Source: Mucilaginibacter terrae
Lineage (GTDB): Bacteria > Bacteroidota > Bacteroidia > Sphingobacteriales > Sphingobacteriaceae
Direction of reading: 5' to 3'
Length of the DNA stretch: 64,000 nucleotides
Assembly (NCBI RefSeq): GCF_031951985.1
Contig: NZ_JAVLVU010000001.1
Location: forward strand, 2,046,001 to 2,110,000
Numbering within the stretch: position 1 is the stretch's first letter; each line of letters begins with the position of its first letter. This document shows, piece by piece, positions 21,682 through 28,275 of this stretch. The position numbers were made by a program, and so were the translations under genes. The notes below the pieces were generated by a model. It had not been told where the DNA came from, made no database searches, and was given only the letters and a program-made list of their open reading frames with translations.

Positions 21682-22380
21682 TTAGATCCCCGCTACTGTT
21701 TTGGTTTCAACTTCAATTCCGCGAGACATAGTTGAAGAAACATGAATGCTCTTAAAATATGTGCCCTTTGCTGCTGATGGTTTTAATTTAGAGATAGTTT
21801 GCAATACTTCTAAAGCGTTCTCGTAAATTTTGTCAGCAGGGAAAGATACTTTTCCTATTGAGGCGTGAATGATACCTGTTTTGTCAACTTTAAAATCGAT
21901 CTTGCCACCTTTTACGTCAGTTACAGCTTTACCCACTTCCGGAGTTACTGTACCTGATTTAGGGTTAGGCATAAGGTTACGCGGACCTAAAATACGGCCC
22001 AAACGTCCCACTTTAGCCATAACACTTGGCATGGTGATAATAATGTCAACATCAGTCCATCCGCCTTCGATTTTAGCTATGTAGTCATCCAAACCTACGT
22101 AATCTGCACCTGCGTCTTTTGCTTCTTGTTCCTTATCAGGAGTACAAAGCACCAAAACACGTACAGTTTTACCGGTTCCATGAGGTAAGGTGGCAATACC
22201 ACGTACCATTTGATTGGCTTTACGCGGGTCAACACCTAAACGCACGTCAATATCAACAGATGCATCAAACTTGGTAGTAGTAATTTCTTTTACCAGGTTA
22301 GTTGCCTCTTGTAAAGAGTACGCTTTGTTAGCCTCAATTTTGGATAGTACTGCTTTTTGATTTTTTGTTAATCTAGCCAC
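21682..22380 (-). CDS. rplA: Ribosomal protein uL1
   Basis: uL1 forms the mobile L1 stalk of the large subunit next to the E site, and in many bacteria it represses its own operon. The 232 residues include the RNA-binding features [25 protein letters not shown] near 35-60 and the signature [21 protein letters not shown] near 125-145. It lies in the usual place between rplK (108 bases upstream) and rplJ (2 bases downstream). Confidence 0.98.
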   Translation of the reverse strand: MARLTKNQKAVLSKIEANKAYSLQEATNLVKEITTTKFDASVDIDVRLGVDPRKANQMVRGIATLPHGTGKTVRVLVLCTPDKEQEAKDAGADYVGLDDYIAKIEGGWTDVDIIITMPSVMAKVGRLGRILGPRNLMPNPKSGTVTPEVGKAVTDVKGGKIDFKVDKTGIIHASIGKVSFPADKIYENALEVLQTISKLKPSAAKGTYFKSIHVSSTMSRGIEVETKTVAGI

Positions 22381-22437
22381 TGTCTTAAACTGATTTGTGT
22401 GTTAATTTTTTATCTCGAACATCAAATTTTCAATTTC

Positions 22438-22457
22438 GTATTTACCTTAGTAAATAC
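22438..22457 (-). other. Small hairpin between rplK and rplA
   Basis: GTATTTAC / CTTA / GTAAATAC is a perfect 8-bp stem in the 108-base rplK-rplA gap. It could be a processing or regulatory hairpin; no T-run follows. Confidence 0.35.
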
Positions 22458-22488
22458 TTGATCTCAACTTCGCTATCCGAAATGTTTG

Positions 22489-22929
22489 TTAATTCCAGGG
22501 TGCTGTACCAGATACGGTGATACCCATGCTGCGAGCAGTACCAGCAACCATTTTCATGGCCGACTCTACTGTGAATGCATTTAAGTCAGGCATTTTATCT
22601 TTGGCAATAGTTTCAACCTGTTCCCAATTTACATTGGCAACTTTTTTACGGTTTGGCTCAGCCGAACCACCTTTTAAACCGGCAGCTTCCAATAATTGAA
22701 TAGCAACAGGAGGGGTTTTGATGATAAAATCAAATGACTTGTCGACATAAACAGTAATAACTACCGGCAACACTTTACCAGGCTTATCCTGAGTACGTGC
22801 ATTGAATTGCTTGCAAAACTCCATGATGTTCACACCTTTTGCACCCAATGCAGGGCCAATTGGAGGTGATGGATTTGCAGCGCCACCCTTAACTTGTAGT
22901 TTTACTAACGCACCGACTTCTTTTGCCAT
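22489..22929 (-). CDS. rplK: Ribosomal protein uL11
   Basis: uL11 sits at the base of the stalk in the GTPase-associated centre. The 146 residues contain the conserved [34 protein letters not shown] start, [15 protein letters not shown] near 70-85, and the C-terminal AGTARSMGI motif. It follows nusG after a terminator-like hairpin (22995-23039), so rplK probably also has its own promoter in the 66 bases in front of it, although I could not identify one with confidence. Confidence 0.98.
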   Translation of the reverse strand: MAKEVGALVKLQVKGGAANPSPPIGPALGAKGVNIMEFCKQFNARTQDKPGKVLPVVITVYVDKSFDFIIKTPPVAIQLLEAAGLKGGSAEPNRKKVANVNWEQVETIAKDKMPDLNAFTVESAMKMVAGTARSMGITVSGTAPWN

Positions 22930-22994
22930 CTTTAATAAAATTTAATGTACTTAATGTTAGTAAGTTGGAAGCTATGTAACATTTAGAACTGAAT

Positions 22995-23039
22995 ATAAAA
23001 AATTCAGCCCGCCAAAGATATGAACTTTACGGGCTGAAT
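22995..23039 (-). terminator. Terminator after nusG
   Basis: The stem ATTCAGCCCG / CGGGCTGAAT with an 18-base loop lies 17 bases beyond the nusG stop. On the minus strand it is followed by a run of T, which makes it a plausible rho-independent terminator or attenuator between nusG and rplK. Confidence 0.65.
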
Positions 23040-23055
23040 GCAAATATTATTTGTA

Positions 23056-23598
23056 TTATTCTTTTTCTACCTGCATGTAGTTTAACTCGAGCGGAGTGCG
23101 GCGGCCAAATATTTTAACCATTACCTTCAACTTCTTCTTCTCTTCGTTAACCTCTTCTATCACGCCGCTAAAGCCGTTGAATGGTCCGTCCATTACTTTA
23201 ACGTTTTCACCTACGTAATATGGTACGCTTGCGGTATCTGCCTGTGCAGCCATTTCATCAACCTTACCTAATATACGGTTAACTTCGGCCTGGCGTAAAG
23301 GAATTGCATTACCAGCTTTATCGCCCAGAAAACCAATTACGCTGTTGATGTTTTTGATAATATGTTCAAGCTCGCCATCAAGGGCGGCTTCAACCATTAC
23401 ATATCCGGGAAAGTAGTTACGCTCTTTGGCAATTTTCTTACCATCGCGCATTTGATAATATTTTTCGGTTGGAATTAACACCTGAGGCATTAAATGAGAT
23501 ATACCTAAACGGTTAACCTCAGCATCAATGTATTGCTTAACCTTTTTTTCTTTACCGCTTACGGCCCTAACAACATACCATTTTAATTGATCACTCAT
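23056..23598 (-). CDS. nusG: Transcription antitermination/elongation factor NusG
   Basis: NusG binds the RNA polymerase clamp and couples transcription to translation or Rho. The 180-residue product has the NGN domain ([20 protein letters not shown] at the start, [12 protein letters not shown] near 80-92) and a C-terminal KOW domain ([21 protein letters not shown] near 128-150). It follows secE after 14 bases in the universal secE-nusG pair. Confidence 0.97.
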   Translation of the reverse strand: MSDQLKWYVVRAVSGKEKKVKQYIDAEVNRLGISHLMPQVLIPTEKYYQMRDGKKIAKERNYFPGYVMVEAALDGELEHIIKNINSVIGFLGDKAGNAIPLRQAEVNRILGKVDEMAAQADTASVPYYVGENVKVMDGPFNGFSGVIEEVNEEKKKLKVMVKIFGRRTPLELNYMQVEKE

Positions 23599-23612
23599 CT
23601 CTTATCGTTAAA

Positions 23613-23807
23613 TTAAGCAAGTGAACTATAAAACAGTCTCAATACGTAACCGATGATCTGATCCATACCAAATACAAGAAACGCGATAATTAAGGCAGCT
23701 ACCAATACCAGTACAGCGCTGCTTTGCAGTTCGCGCCAGGTTGGCCAGGTTACCTTTTCGGTTAACTCGATGTATGATTCTTTAATATATTCAGCTACTG
23801 CAGACAT
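23613..23807 (-). CDS. secE: Preprotein translocase subunit SecE
   Basis: SecE is the small membrane clamp of the SecYEG channel. The 64-residue single-span form is visible: an amphipathic part EYIKESYIELTEKVTWPTWRE with the conserved VTWPTW motif near residues 18-25, then one transmembrane segment at about 31-52. It lies between tRNA-Trp and nusG. The short one-span type is usual outside the gamma-proteobacteria. Confidence 0.95.
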   Translation of the reverse strand: MSAVAEYIKESYIELTEKVTWPTWRELQSSAVLVLVAALIIAFLVFGMDQIIGYVLRLFYSSLA

Positions 23808-23827
23808 TTGTATGAATTACTTAAGTG

Positions 23828-23898
23828 CACGGGAACAAGGATTCGAACCCTGATCAAAGGTTTTGGAGACCTCTATTCTACCGTTGAACTATTCCCGT
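23828..23898 (-). tRNA. tRNA-Trp (anticodon CCA)
   Basis: The cloverleaf folds on the minus strand: acceptor ACGGGAA/TTCCCGT, D arm starting GTTC, anticodon loop CTCCAAA with CCA, and T arm GGGTTCGAATCC. The discriminator base is G and the terminal CCA is not encoded. It is located between tuf and secE, as is common. Confidence 0.95.
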
Positions 23899-23916
23899 GT
23901 ATGAATTTAATTTTTA

Positions 23917-23954
23917 AAACAAAGTACCCGGCTTTTACGCCAAGTACTTTGTTT
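23917..23954 (-). terminator. Terminator after tuf
   Basis: The perfect 11-bp stem AAACAAAGTAC / GTACTTTGTTT stands between tuf and tRNA-Trp. It is A/T-rich at the base and followed on the minus strand by TTTTAAAAATT, so it is a moderate terminator separating the tuf transcript from the tRNA-Trp-secE-nusG unit. Confidence 0.6.
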
Positions 23955-24005
23955 ATAAATTAACCTAACCTTTGTGTTTCTTTTTACAGAAATGTGGGGT
24001 AGGTC

Positions 24006-25193
24006 TTATTTTAAGATTTCAGTTACCTGACCAGCACCTACTGTACGACCACCCTCGCGGATAGCGAAACGTAAACCTTTTTCCATTGCGATAGCGTTGA
24101 TTAATGCTACTTGGATAGTAACGTTATCACCTGGCATAACCATTTCTACGCCTTCTGCTAATGAAATTTCACCGGTAACGTCAGTGGTACGGAAGTAAAA
24201 TTGTGGACGGTATTTGTTGAAGAATGGAGTGTGACGGCCACCTTCAGCTTTTGATAATACGTAAACTTCTGCTTTGAAATCAGTGTGTGGAGTTACTGAA
24301 CCTGGTTTACAAATAACCATACCACGACGGATGGCTTCTTTCTCAATACCACGTAACAATAAACCTACGTTATCACCAGCTTCACCACGGTCAAGGATCT
24401 TGCGGAACATCTCAACACCAGTAACAACTGATTTTAAGTTTTCAGCACCCATACCTAAGATGTCTACTTGATCACCAGAGTTGATTACACCACGCTCGAT
24501 ACGACCAGTTGCTACAGTACCACGACCAGTGATCGAGAATACGTCCTCAACAGGCATCAAGAAAGGTAAATCAGTTAAACGTGGAGGAATTGGAATGTAG
24601 CTATCAACAGCTTCCATTAATTCCATAATTTTTTCAACCCATTTAGGCTCTGCGTTTAAGCCACCTAAAGCTGAACCTTGGATTACAGGAATATCATCAC
24701 CAGGGAAATCATAGAAAGAAAGTAATTCACGTACTTCCATTTCAACTAATTCCAATAATTCTGGATCGTCAACCATGTCAACTTTGTTCATGAACACAAC
24801 CAATGAAGGTACACCTACCTGGCGGGCAAGAAGGATGTGTTCGCGAGTTTGAGGCATTGGACCGTCAGTTGCAGCAACAACGATGATAGCACCGTCCATT
24901 TGAGCAGCACCAGTAACCATGTTTTTCACGTAATCCGCGTGACCTGGACAGTCAACGTGAGCGTAGTGACGGTTAGCAGTTGAGTACTCAACGTGAGCTG
25001 TATTGATGGTAATACCGCGTTCTTTTTCTTCAGGAGCAGAGTCAATTGAATCAAATGAACGAGCTTCTGAGAAACCTTTATCAGATAATACTTTCGTAAT
25101 AGCTGCGGTAAGGGTTGTTTTACCGTGGTCAACGTGACCGATAGTACCGATGTTTAAGTGCGGCTTACTGCGGTCAAACTTTTCTTTTGCCAT
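24006..25193 (-). CDS. tuf: Elongation factor Tu
   Basis: EF-Tu delivers aminoacyl-tRNA to the ribosome. The 395-residue protein has the G1 motif GHVDHGKT at residues 19-26, the switch-[13 protein letters not shown] region, DCPGHADY (G3) near 80-88, and NKVDMVDD (G4) near 135-142. It is flanked upstream by four tRNA genes and downstream by tRNA-Trp, all on the same strand, which is the classical tRNA-tufB arrangement. Only one tuf copy is in the window. Confidence 0.99.
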   Translation of the reverse strand: MAKEKFDRSKPHLNIGTIGHVDHGKTTLTAAITKVLSDKGFSEARSFDSIDSAPEEKERGITINTAHVEYSTANRHYAHVDCPGHADYVKNMVTGAAQMDGAIIVVAATDGPMPQTREHILLARQVGVPSLVVFMNKVDMVDDPELLELVEMEVRELLSFYDFPGDDIPVIQGSALGGLNAEPKWVEKIMELMEAVDSYIPIPPRLTDLPFLMPVEDVFSITGRGTVATGRIERGVINSGDQVDILGMGAENLKSVVTGVEMFRKILDRGEAGDNVGLLLRGIEKEAIRRGMVICKPGSVTPHTDFKAEVYVLSKAEGGRHTPFFNKYRPQFYFRTTDVTGEISLAEGVEMVMPGDNVTIQVALINAIAMEKGLRFAIREGGRTVGAGQVTEILK

Positions 25194-25249
25194 GATTTAT
25201 AAAATGTTTGTAGGTTAATTTACTTTTTAAAATAACGTTAAAAACGTTG

Positions 25250-25321
25250 AGCCAACGAAGGGATTTGAACCCTTGGCCTCTTCCTTACCAAGGAAGTGCT
25301 CTACCCCTGAGCTACGTCGGC
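25250..25321 (-). tRNA. tRNA-Thr (anticodon GGT)
   Basis: On the minus strand the acceptor GCCGACG pairs with CGTTGGC; the D arm is GCTCAGGGGTAGAGC, the anticodon loop TTGGTAA holds GGT, and the T arm reads AAGGGTTCAAATCCCTT. The discriminator is T and CCA is not encoded. It lies 56 bases before tuf. Confidence 0.95.
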
Positions 25322-25333
25322 TTGTTATTCTTT

Positions 25334-25433
25334 AATTTCGGATTGGGGATTTTCAATTTCGAATTTAGTTCAAAATCTATTGCCGCTACCCTTGCTCAAA
25401 CGTCCGAAATCGAAATTCTGAAATCCGACATTT
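25334..25433. repeat. Inverted repeat of TTTCGGATT/GAAATCCGA units between tRNA genes
   Basis: The left arm AATTTCGGATTGGGGATTTT pairs imperfectly with the right arm AATTCTGAAATCCGACATTT; inner parts TTTCGAATTT and GAAATCGAAATT also pair. It fills the whole gap between tRNA-Thr(GGT) and tRNA-Gly and looks like a dispersed repeat, not a gene. Confidence 0.55.
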
Positions 25434-25437
25434 AATG

Positions 25438-25510
25438 AGCGGAAGACGAGGTTCGAACTCGCGACCTATAGCTTGGAAGGCTATCGCTCTACCAACTGAG
25501 CTACTTCCGC
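25438..25510 (-). tRNA. tRNA-Gly (anticodon TCC)
   Basis: The minus strand folds with acceptor GCGGAAG/CTTCCGC, D arm GCTCAGTTGGTAGAGC, anticodon stem ATAGC/GCTAT with loop CTTCCAA (TCC), and T arm CGAGTTCGAACCTCG. The discriminator is T and CCA is not encoded. Confidence 0.95.
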
Positions 25511-25521
25511 AGTTTGCACAA

Positions 25522-25605
25522 AGAGTGAATTAATGAAGGGGTGAACTTTGCGAACAAGATAAATCTTAATCACTCATTCACTCAATCAACAATTCACTCA
25601 TTGAC
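25522..25605. repeat. Inverted repeat of GAGTGAAT units between tRNA-Gly and tRNA-Tyr
   Basis: The left arm carries AGAGTGAATTAATGAAGGGG, the right arm CACTCATTCACTCAATC and AATTCACTCATTGAC. The unit is the same as in the elements at 6902-6981 and 62988-63078. Confidence 0.65.
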
Positions 25606-25617
25606 TAACTTAATTTG

Positions 25618-25698
25618 TGGAGAGGGAAGGATTCGAACCTTCGTAGCCGAAGCAGCGGATTTACAGTCCGCCCCATTTGACCGCTCTGGTACCTCTCC
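25618..25698 (-). tRNA. tRNA-Tyr (anticodon GTA)
   Basis: A class II tRNA with a long variable arm lies on the minus strand: acceptor GGAGAGG/CCTCTCC, anticodon stem GCGGA/TCCGC with loop CTGTAAA (GTA), variable arm TGCTTCGGCTACG, and T arm AAGGTTCGAATCCTT. The discriminator is A and CCA is not encoded. Confidence 0.95.
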
Positions 25699-25791
25699 AA
25701 AACTTTTAAAATTCAAGCTTTGCTTATCGCTTAAACGGGGTGCAAATATACATCCTATTTTAACTTTACAAAGTTTTATTTTAAAACTTTG

Positions 25792-25864
<73 letters not shown>

Positions 25865-25926
25865 TTATTTTTTTATGTGTTAAAGAACCGTTTCCCTTGT
25901 GTTGACTACCTCTCCAAAAGGGAATG

Positions 25927-25956
25927 CAAATCTACACAAATTTACTCCCGTGCAAA
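25927..25956 (-). promoter_or_regulatory. Promoter of the tRNA-tuf operon
   Basis: On the minus strand TTTG (25953-25956), an 18-base spacer and TAGATTTG (25927-25934) match the Bacteroidota consensus. It lies 63 bases before tRNA-Thr(TGT) and directly behind the hpf terminator. A second -7-like TAAATTTG overlaps the spacer. Confidence 0.6.
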
Positions 25957-25966
25957 ATATTTTTTC

Positions 25967-26004
25967 AAAAAAAATGAGCAGGCTGTAAACCTGCTCATTT
26001 TTTT
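25967..26004 (-). terminator. Terminator after hpf
   Basis: The strong hairpin AAATGAGCAGG / CCTGCTCATTT is flanked by A and T runs, 20 bases beyond the stop of hpf. It separates the rpsU-xerC-hpf transcript from the tRNA-tuf promoter. Confidence 0.88.
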
Positions 26005-26023
26005 GTTCATATCATGTTGATTT

Positions 26024-26374
26024 TCAATATTCATCCTCTTCAATTGCCAACGGATCAACCTTACGCGCTGCCTCAGTTATGGCAGTTTGTTTTTGCTTAT
26101 GCTTCTGAATTTGTTTGCGCAAGCTCTCGATTGCAAGGTCGGTACCCTCTTCAAACGTTTTGCATTGATGACTTGCAAACAACTGGTTGCCCGGGGTAAG
26201 CAATTTTATTTCCGTTATCTTGTTAGCTTCTTCGCCGGTGTTCTCCAATTTTAAATACACCTCTCCGCTAATTATATTATCACTAAACTGTTCCAGTTTG
26301 TCGGCTTTTTTCTGGATAAAATCAATAAGTTTCTTGTCTGCACTAAAATGAATCGCCTGAACAGTAATTTTCAT
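26024..26374 (-). CDS. hpf: Ribosome hibernation-promoting factor (HPF/RaiA family)
   Basis: Short HPF proteins bind the decoding region of idle ribosomes and promote inactive 70S or 100S particles. The frame is open upstream, but the ATG at 26374 is chosen because a strong AAGGAGG lies just before it and MKITVQAIHFSADKKLIDFI is the canonical start. The 116-residue product has the S30AE beta-alpha-beta-beta-beta-alpha pattern (SGEVYLKLE, KITEIKLL, TFEEGTDLAIESLRKQIQKHKQK) and an acidic end. There is no C-terminal dimerisation domain, so it is a short type. The gene follows xerC after 13 bases and ends the rpsU-xerC-hpf unit. Confidence 0.88.
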   Translation of the reverse strand: MKITVQAIHFSADKKLIDFIQKKADKLEQFSDNIISGEVYLKLENTGEEANKITEIKLLTPGNQLFASHQCKTFEEGTDLAIESLRKQIQKHKQKQTAITEAARKVDPLAIEEDEY

Positions 26375-26379
26375 ATGTT

Positions 26380-26386
26380 CCTCCTT
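26380..26386 (-). promoter_or_regulatory. Strong Shine-Dalgarno sequence of hpf
   Basis: On the minus strand AAGGAGG stands five bases before the ATG of hpf. Almost all other genes in the window lack such a site, so it decides the start and sets hpf and rpsU apart. Confidence 0.8.
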
Positions 26387-26387
26387 G

Positions 26388-27281
26388 TTAATTAGCCTTT
26401 GGATGGGCTTGTTTATAAATAGATTTAAGTCGTTCAACTGAATTATGGGTGTACACCTGCGTAGCACTTAAACTGGCGTGGCCCAACAAATCTTTAATAG
26501 CGTTAAGATCAGCACCTTTGTTTAATAAACTTGTGGCAAATGTATGCCGCAGCACGTGCGGGCTTTTTTTATTTTGGGTTGATATGTAGTTCAAATATTT
26601 TTGCACAATTAAATAAACCATTTTAGGATAAGCATCGGCTCCCTTATTTGTAACGATTAATTTTAACGAATTGTTAGCAAAAATTTCATTTTTCTTTAAC
26701 GTACTGTATTTCAGCAATAATTGCTTTAGTTCTTTATTAAGTGGTATTATGCGTTGCTTATTGCGCTTGCCCAACACTTTTACAGTGCCCTCGTAAGTAT
26801 CGATGTCGGCATCTATTATTCCCAACAGTTCGGCCAGGCGCATACCGGTTCCAAACAGCAGTTCGATAATGAGTTTATCGCGCACGCCGGCAAAATCTTC
26901 GCTAAAAATATCGTTGTTATCCAACAAGCGCGAGAGCTTCTCCTCATCAACCACTACGGGCAATTGCTTGGATGCCTTAGGTGTTTGTACACGCGCGGTA
27001 GGTGTAGCTGTTATATGCTGTCCCTGTAATAAGAATTTAAAATATTTGCGCAGCGTTGCAATTTTGCGGTTAATGGACCGACCTGTAATATCGGCGTTCA
27101 TCAATTCCACCATCCAGTTGCGGATGTGGTGATGGGTAACTTCGCTGGGGTGATGAATAACCACCTCGGGGTGGTTTAAAAAAGTATAGAACTGAGCCAG
27201 GTCTGACTCATAAGCAGCAACGGTATGCAGCGAGTACCGCTTCTCGTATTTAATATAGGATATAAACTGCTCTAAAAACAT
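26388..27281 (-). CDS. xerC: Tyrosine recombinase XerC/XerD family
   Basis: Xer recombinases resolve chromosome dimers at dif. The 297-residue protein has the N-terminal SAM-like DNA-binding domain (FISYIKYEKRYSLHTVAAYESDL) and the C-terminal catalytic domain with the full residue set: R148 in GTGMRLAE, K172, H242 and R245 in HVLRHTFAT, H268 in LLGHASL, and nucleophile Y277. Length and spacing are those of Xer proteins rather than phage integrases. It lies between rpsU and hpf, which I associate with this phylum. XerC and XerD cannot be told apart safely from sequence alone. Its start codon is directly preceded by a long hairpin (27283-27327). Confidence 0.92.
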   Translation of the reverse strand: MFLEQFISYIKYEKRYSLHTVAAYESDLAQFYTFLNHPEVVIHHPSEVTHHHIRNWMVELMNADITGRSINRKIATLRKYFKFLLQGQHITATPTARVQTPKASKQLPVVVDEEKLSRLLDNNDIFSEDFAGVRDKLIIELLFGTGMRLAELLGIIDADIDTYEGTVKVLGKRNKQRIIPLNKELKQLLLKYSTLKKNEIFANNSLKLIVTNKGADAYPKMVYLIVQKYLNYISTQNKKSPHVLRHTFATSLLNKGADLNAIKDLLGHASLSATQVYTHNSVERLKSIYKQAHPKAN

Positions 27282-27282
27282 A

Positions 27283-27327
27283 AAAACTATTTGAACAATG
27301 CCGAAAAGGCAAAGTACAAATAGTTTT
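27283..27327 (-). promoter_or_regulatory. Hairpin with nested hairpin in front of the xerC start
   Basis: A perfect 11-bp inverted repeat AAAACTATTTG / CAAATAGTTTT encloses a second stem GCC-GAAAA-GGC (27300-27310). On the minus strand it ends one base before the xerC ATG. It may act as a partial terminator after rpsU or as a translational control hairpin. Confidence 0.55.
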
Positions 27328-27353
27328 AATATATCAAAACAGGAAGTTTAAAA

Positions 27354-27545
27354 TTAAACTGTTTCCTGATTTAAGCCTTGTTTGTAGACGGCATGTTTAA
27401 CCACGTTACGACGGGTAACTGATTTTTTCTCGTATGCCTGACGACTACGCAGTTCGCGTAATACACCGGTTTTCTCAAATTTCTTTTTAAAACGTTTCAG
27501 CGCTTTATCTAACGATTCTCCGTCTTTTACATTGATGATAATCAT
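27354..27545 (-). CDS. rpsU: Ribosomal protein bS21
   Basis: bS21 is a small-subunit protein that lies near the 3' end of 16S rRNA. The 63 residues begin with IIINVKDGESLDKALKRFKKKFEKTG, with the conserved LRELRSRQAYEKKSVTRRN segment at about 30-50. In Bacteroidota, bS21 helps to occlude the anti-Shine-Dalgarno sequence, and its own mRNA is known in Flavobacterium johnsoniae to carry a strong Shine-Dalgarno sequence for autoregulation. Such a site is visible here at 27560-27567. It is the first gene of rpsU-xerC-hpf. Confidence 0.96.
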   Translation of the reverse strand: MIIINVKDGESLDKALKRFKKKFEKTGVLRELRSRQAYEKKSVTRRNVVKHAVYKQGLNQETV

Positions 27546-27559
27546 ATTCCTTCTATATA

Positions 27560-27567
27560 CCTCCTTT
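27560..27567 (-). promoter_or_regulatory. Strong Shine-Dalgarno sequence of rpsU
   Basis: AAAGGAGG on the minus strand lies 14 bases before the ATG of rpsU, with a second weaker AAGGA five bases from the ATG. The wide spacing is unusual. It fits the expected bS21 autoregulatory leader. Confidence 0.7.
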
Positions 27568-27576
27568 CAGGGAGAG

Positions 27577-27584
27577 CAAAGGTA
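27577..27584 (-). promoter_or_regulatory. -7 element of the rpsU promoter
   Basis: TACCTTTG on the minus strand matches TAnnTTTG; a TTTA about 20 bases further upstream could be the -33 element. Transcription would start just before the AAAGGAGG, giving a leader of only about 25-30 bases. Confidence 0.5.
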
Positions 27585-27665
27585 CGGAATAGCTTTTGAA
27601 TATTTAAACGTTTTTTCAATAATATATTTTGGCTAACTAACTGATAATCTTAACTAATGTCAACA

Positions 27666-28144
27666 TCACGATTTCCAACTGCCCAACAACCGCCTGATAA
27701 CAATAATTTCGGCCACGTGATAAGCCGTATGGTCGGCAGCCTGCAAGGCTTCGCGAAGCAGGGTTTGCCCTTCGCCATGTGGTATTGGCGTGTATAGATC
27801 CCCGGTTTTTACCAGTTCGGTCAGTTCCTGCAAATCTGCTTTTATTTGTGCGATAGATTTATCCCAGGCATCTTCCTTGGCCGGTGCTACTTCCTTTACC
27901 CAGTACTCATCGGGCCATTTGGGTGATTGATGATTGCCATCCTTACTAAACTCCAGCATATCCCACAGGGCAATGCGTATATGCTCTACCAATTGCCATA
28001 TACTATAAGGTAAAAACCATGCGGTTTTTCGCCACGTTGATTAGCGGGCAGGCCTTTAAGTGCATCATCCAGCGTAGCGTGGGCTGTGCCACCATTCAGC
28101 AATTTTACTATTTCGTCAATAAGTATTGGATTATTATCGGCCAT
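27666..28144 (-). pseudogene. DinB-family protein, interrupted by a frameshift
   Basis: The ATG at 28144 starts MADNNPILIDEIVKLLNGG and reads 52 codons to a stop at 27986. From 27992 the next frame continues the same protein with VEHIRIALWDMLEFSK down to a stop at 27666. Joining the frames near 28012-28016, where a run of five A (T on the coding strand) stands, restores a protein of about 159 residues with a GLPYS-IWQLVEH junction typical of the family. The DinB metal histidines appear as VEH and DHTAYH. DinB proteins are four-helix metal proteins with thiol-S-transferase-like roles. Two extra bases in the run explain the break; a sequencing error is possible. Confidence 0.75.
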
Positions 28145-28275
28145 GTTTCAATATTTTAAGTTACAACAATTTACACACGAGTTGGTTGAAGGCGCCTCCT
28201 CATAAAATCACTTTTGTTAATTATTTTAGACTAAATGCGTACGTTTATGCCTCCTAATTACAAACATCAATTAAA

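Noticed and set aside
26388..27281. Xer-like recombinase as integrase of a genomic island
   Set aside because: Length, motif spacing and neighbours (rpsU, hpf) fit a housekeeping Xer protein; no attachment site duplication was seen near the tRNA genes.
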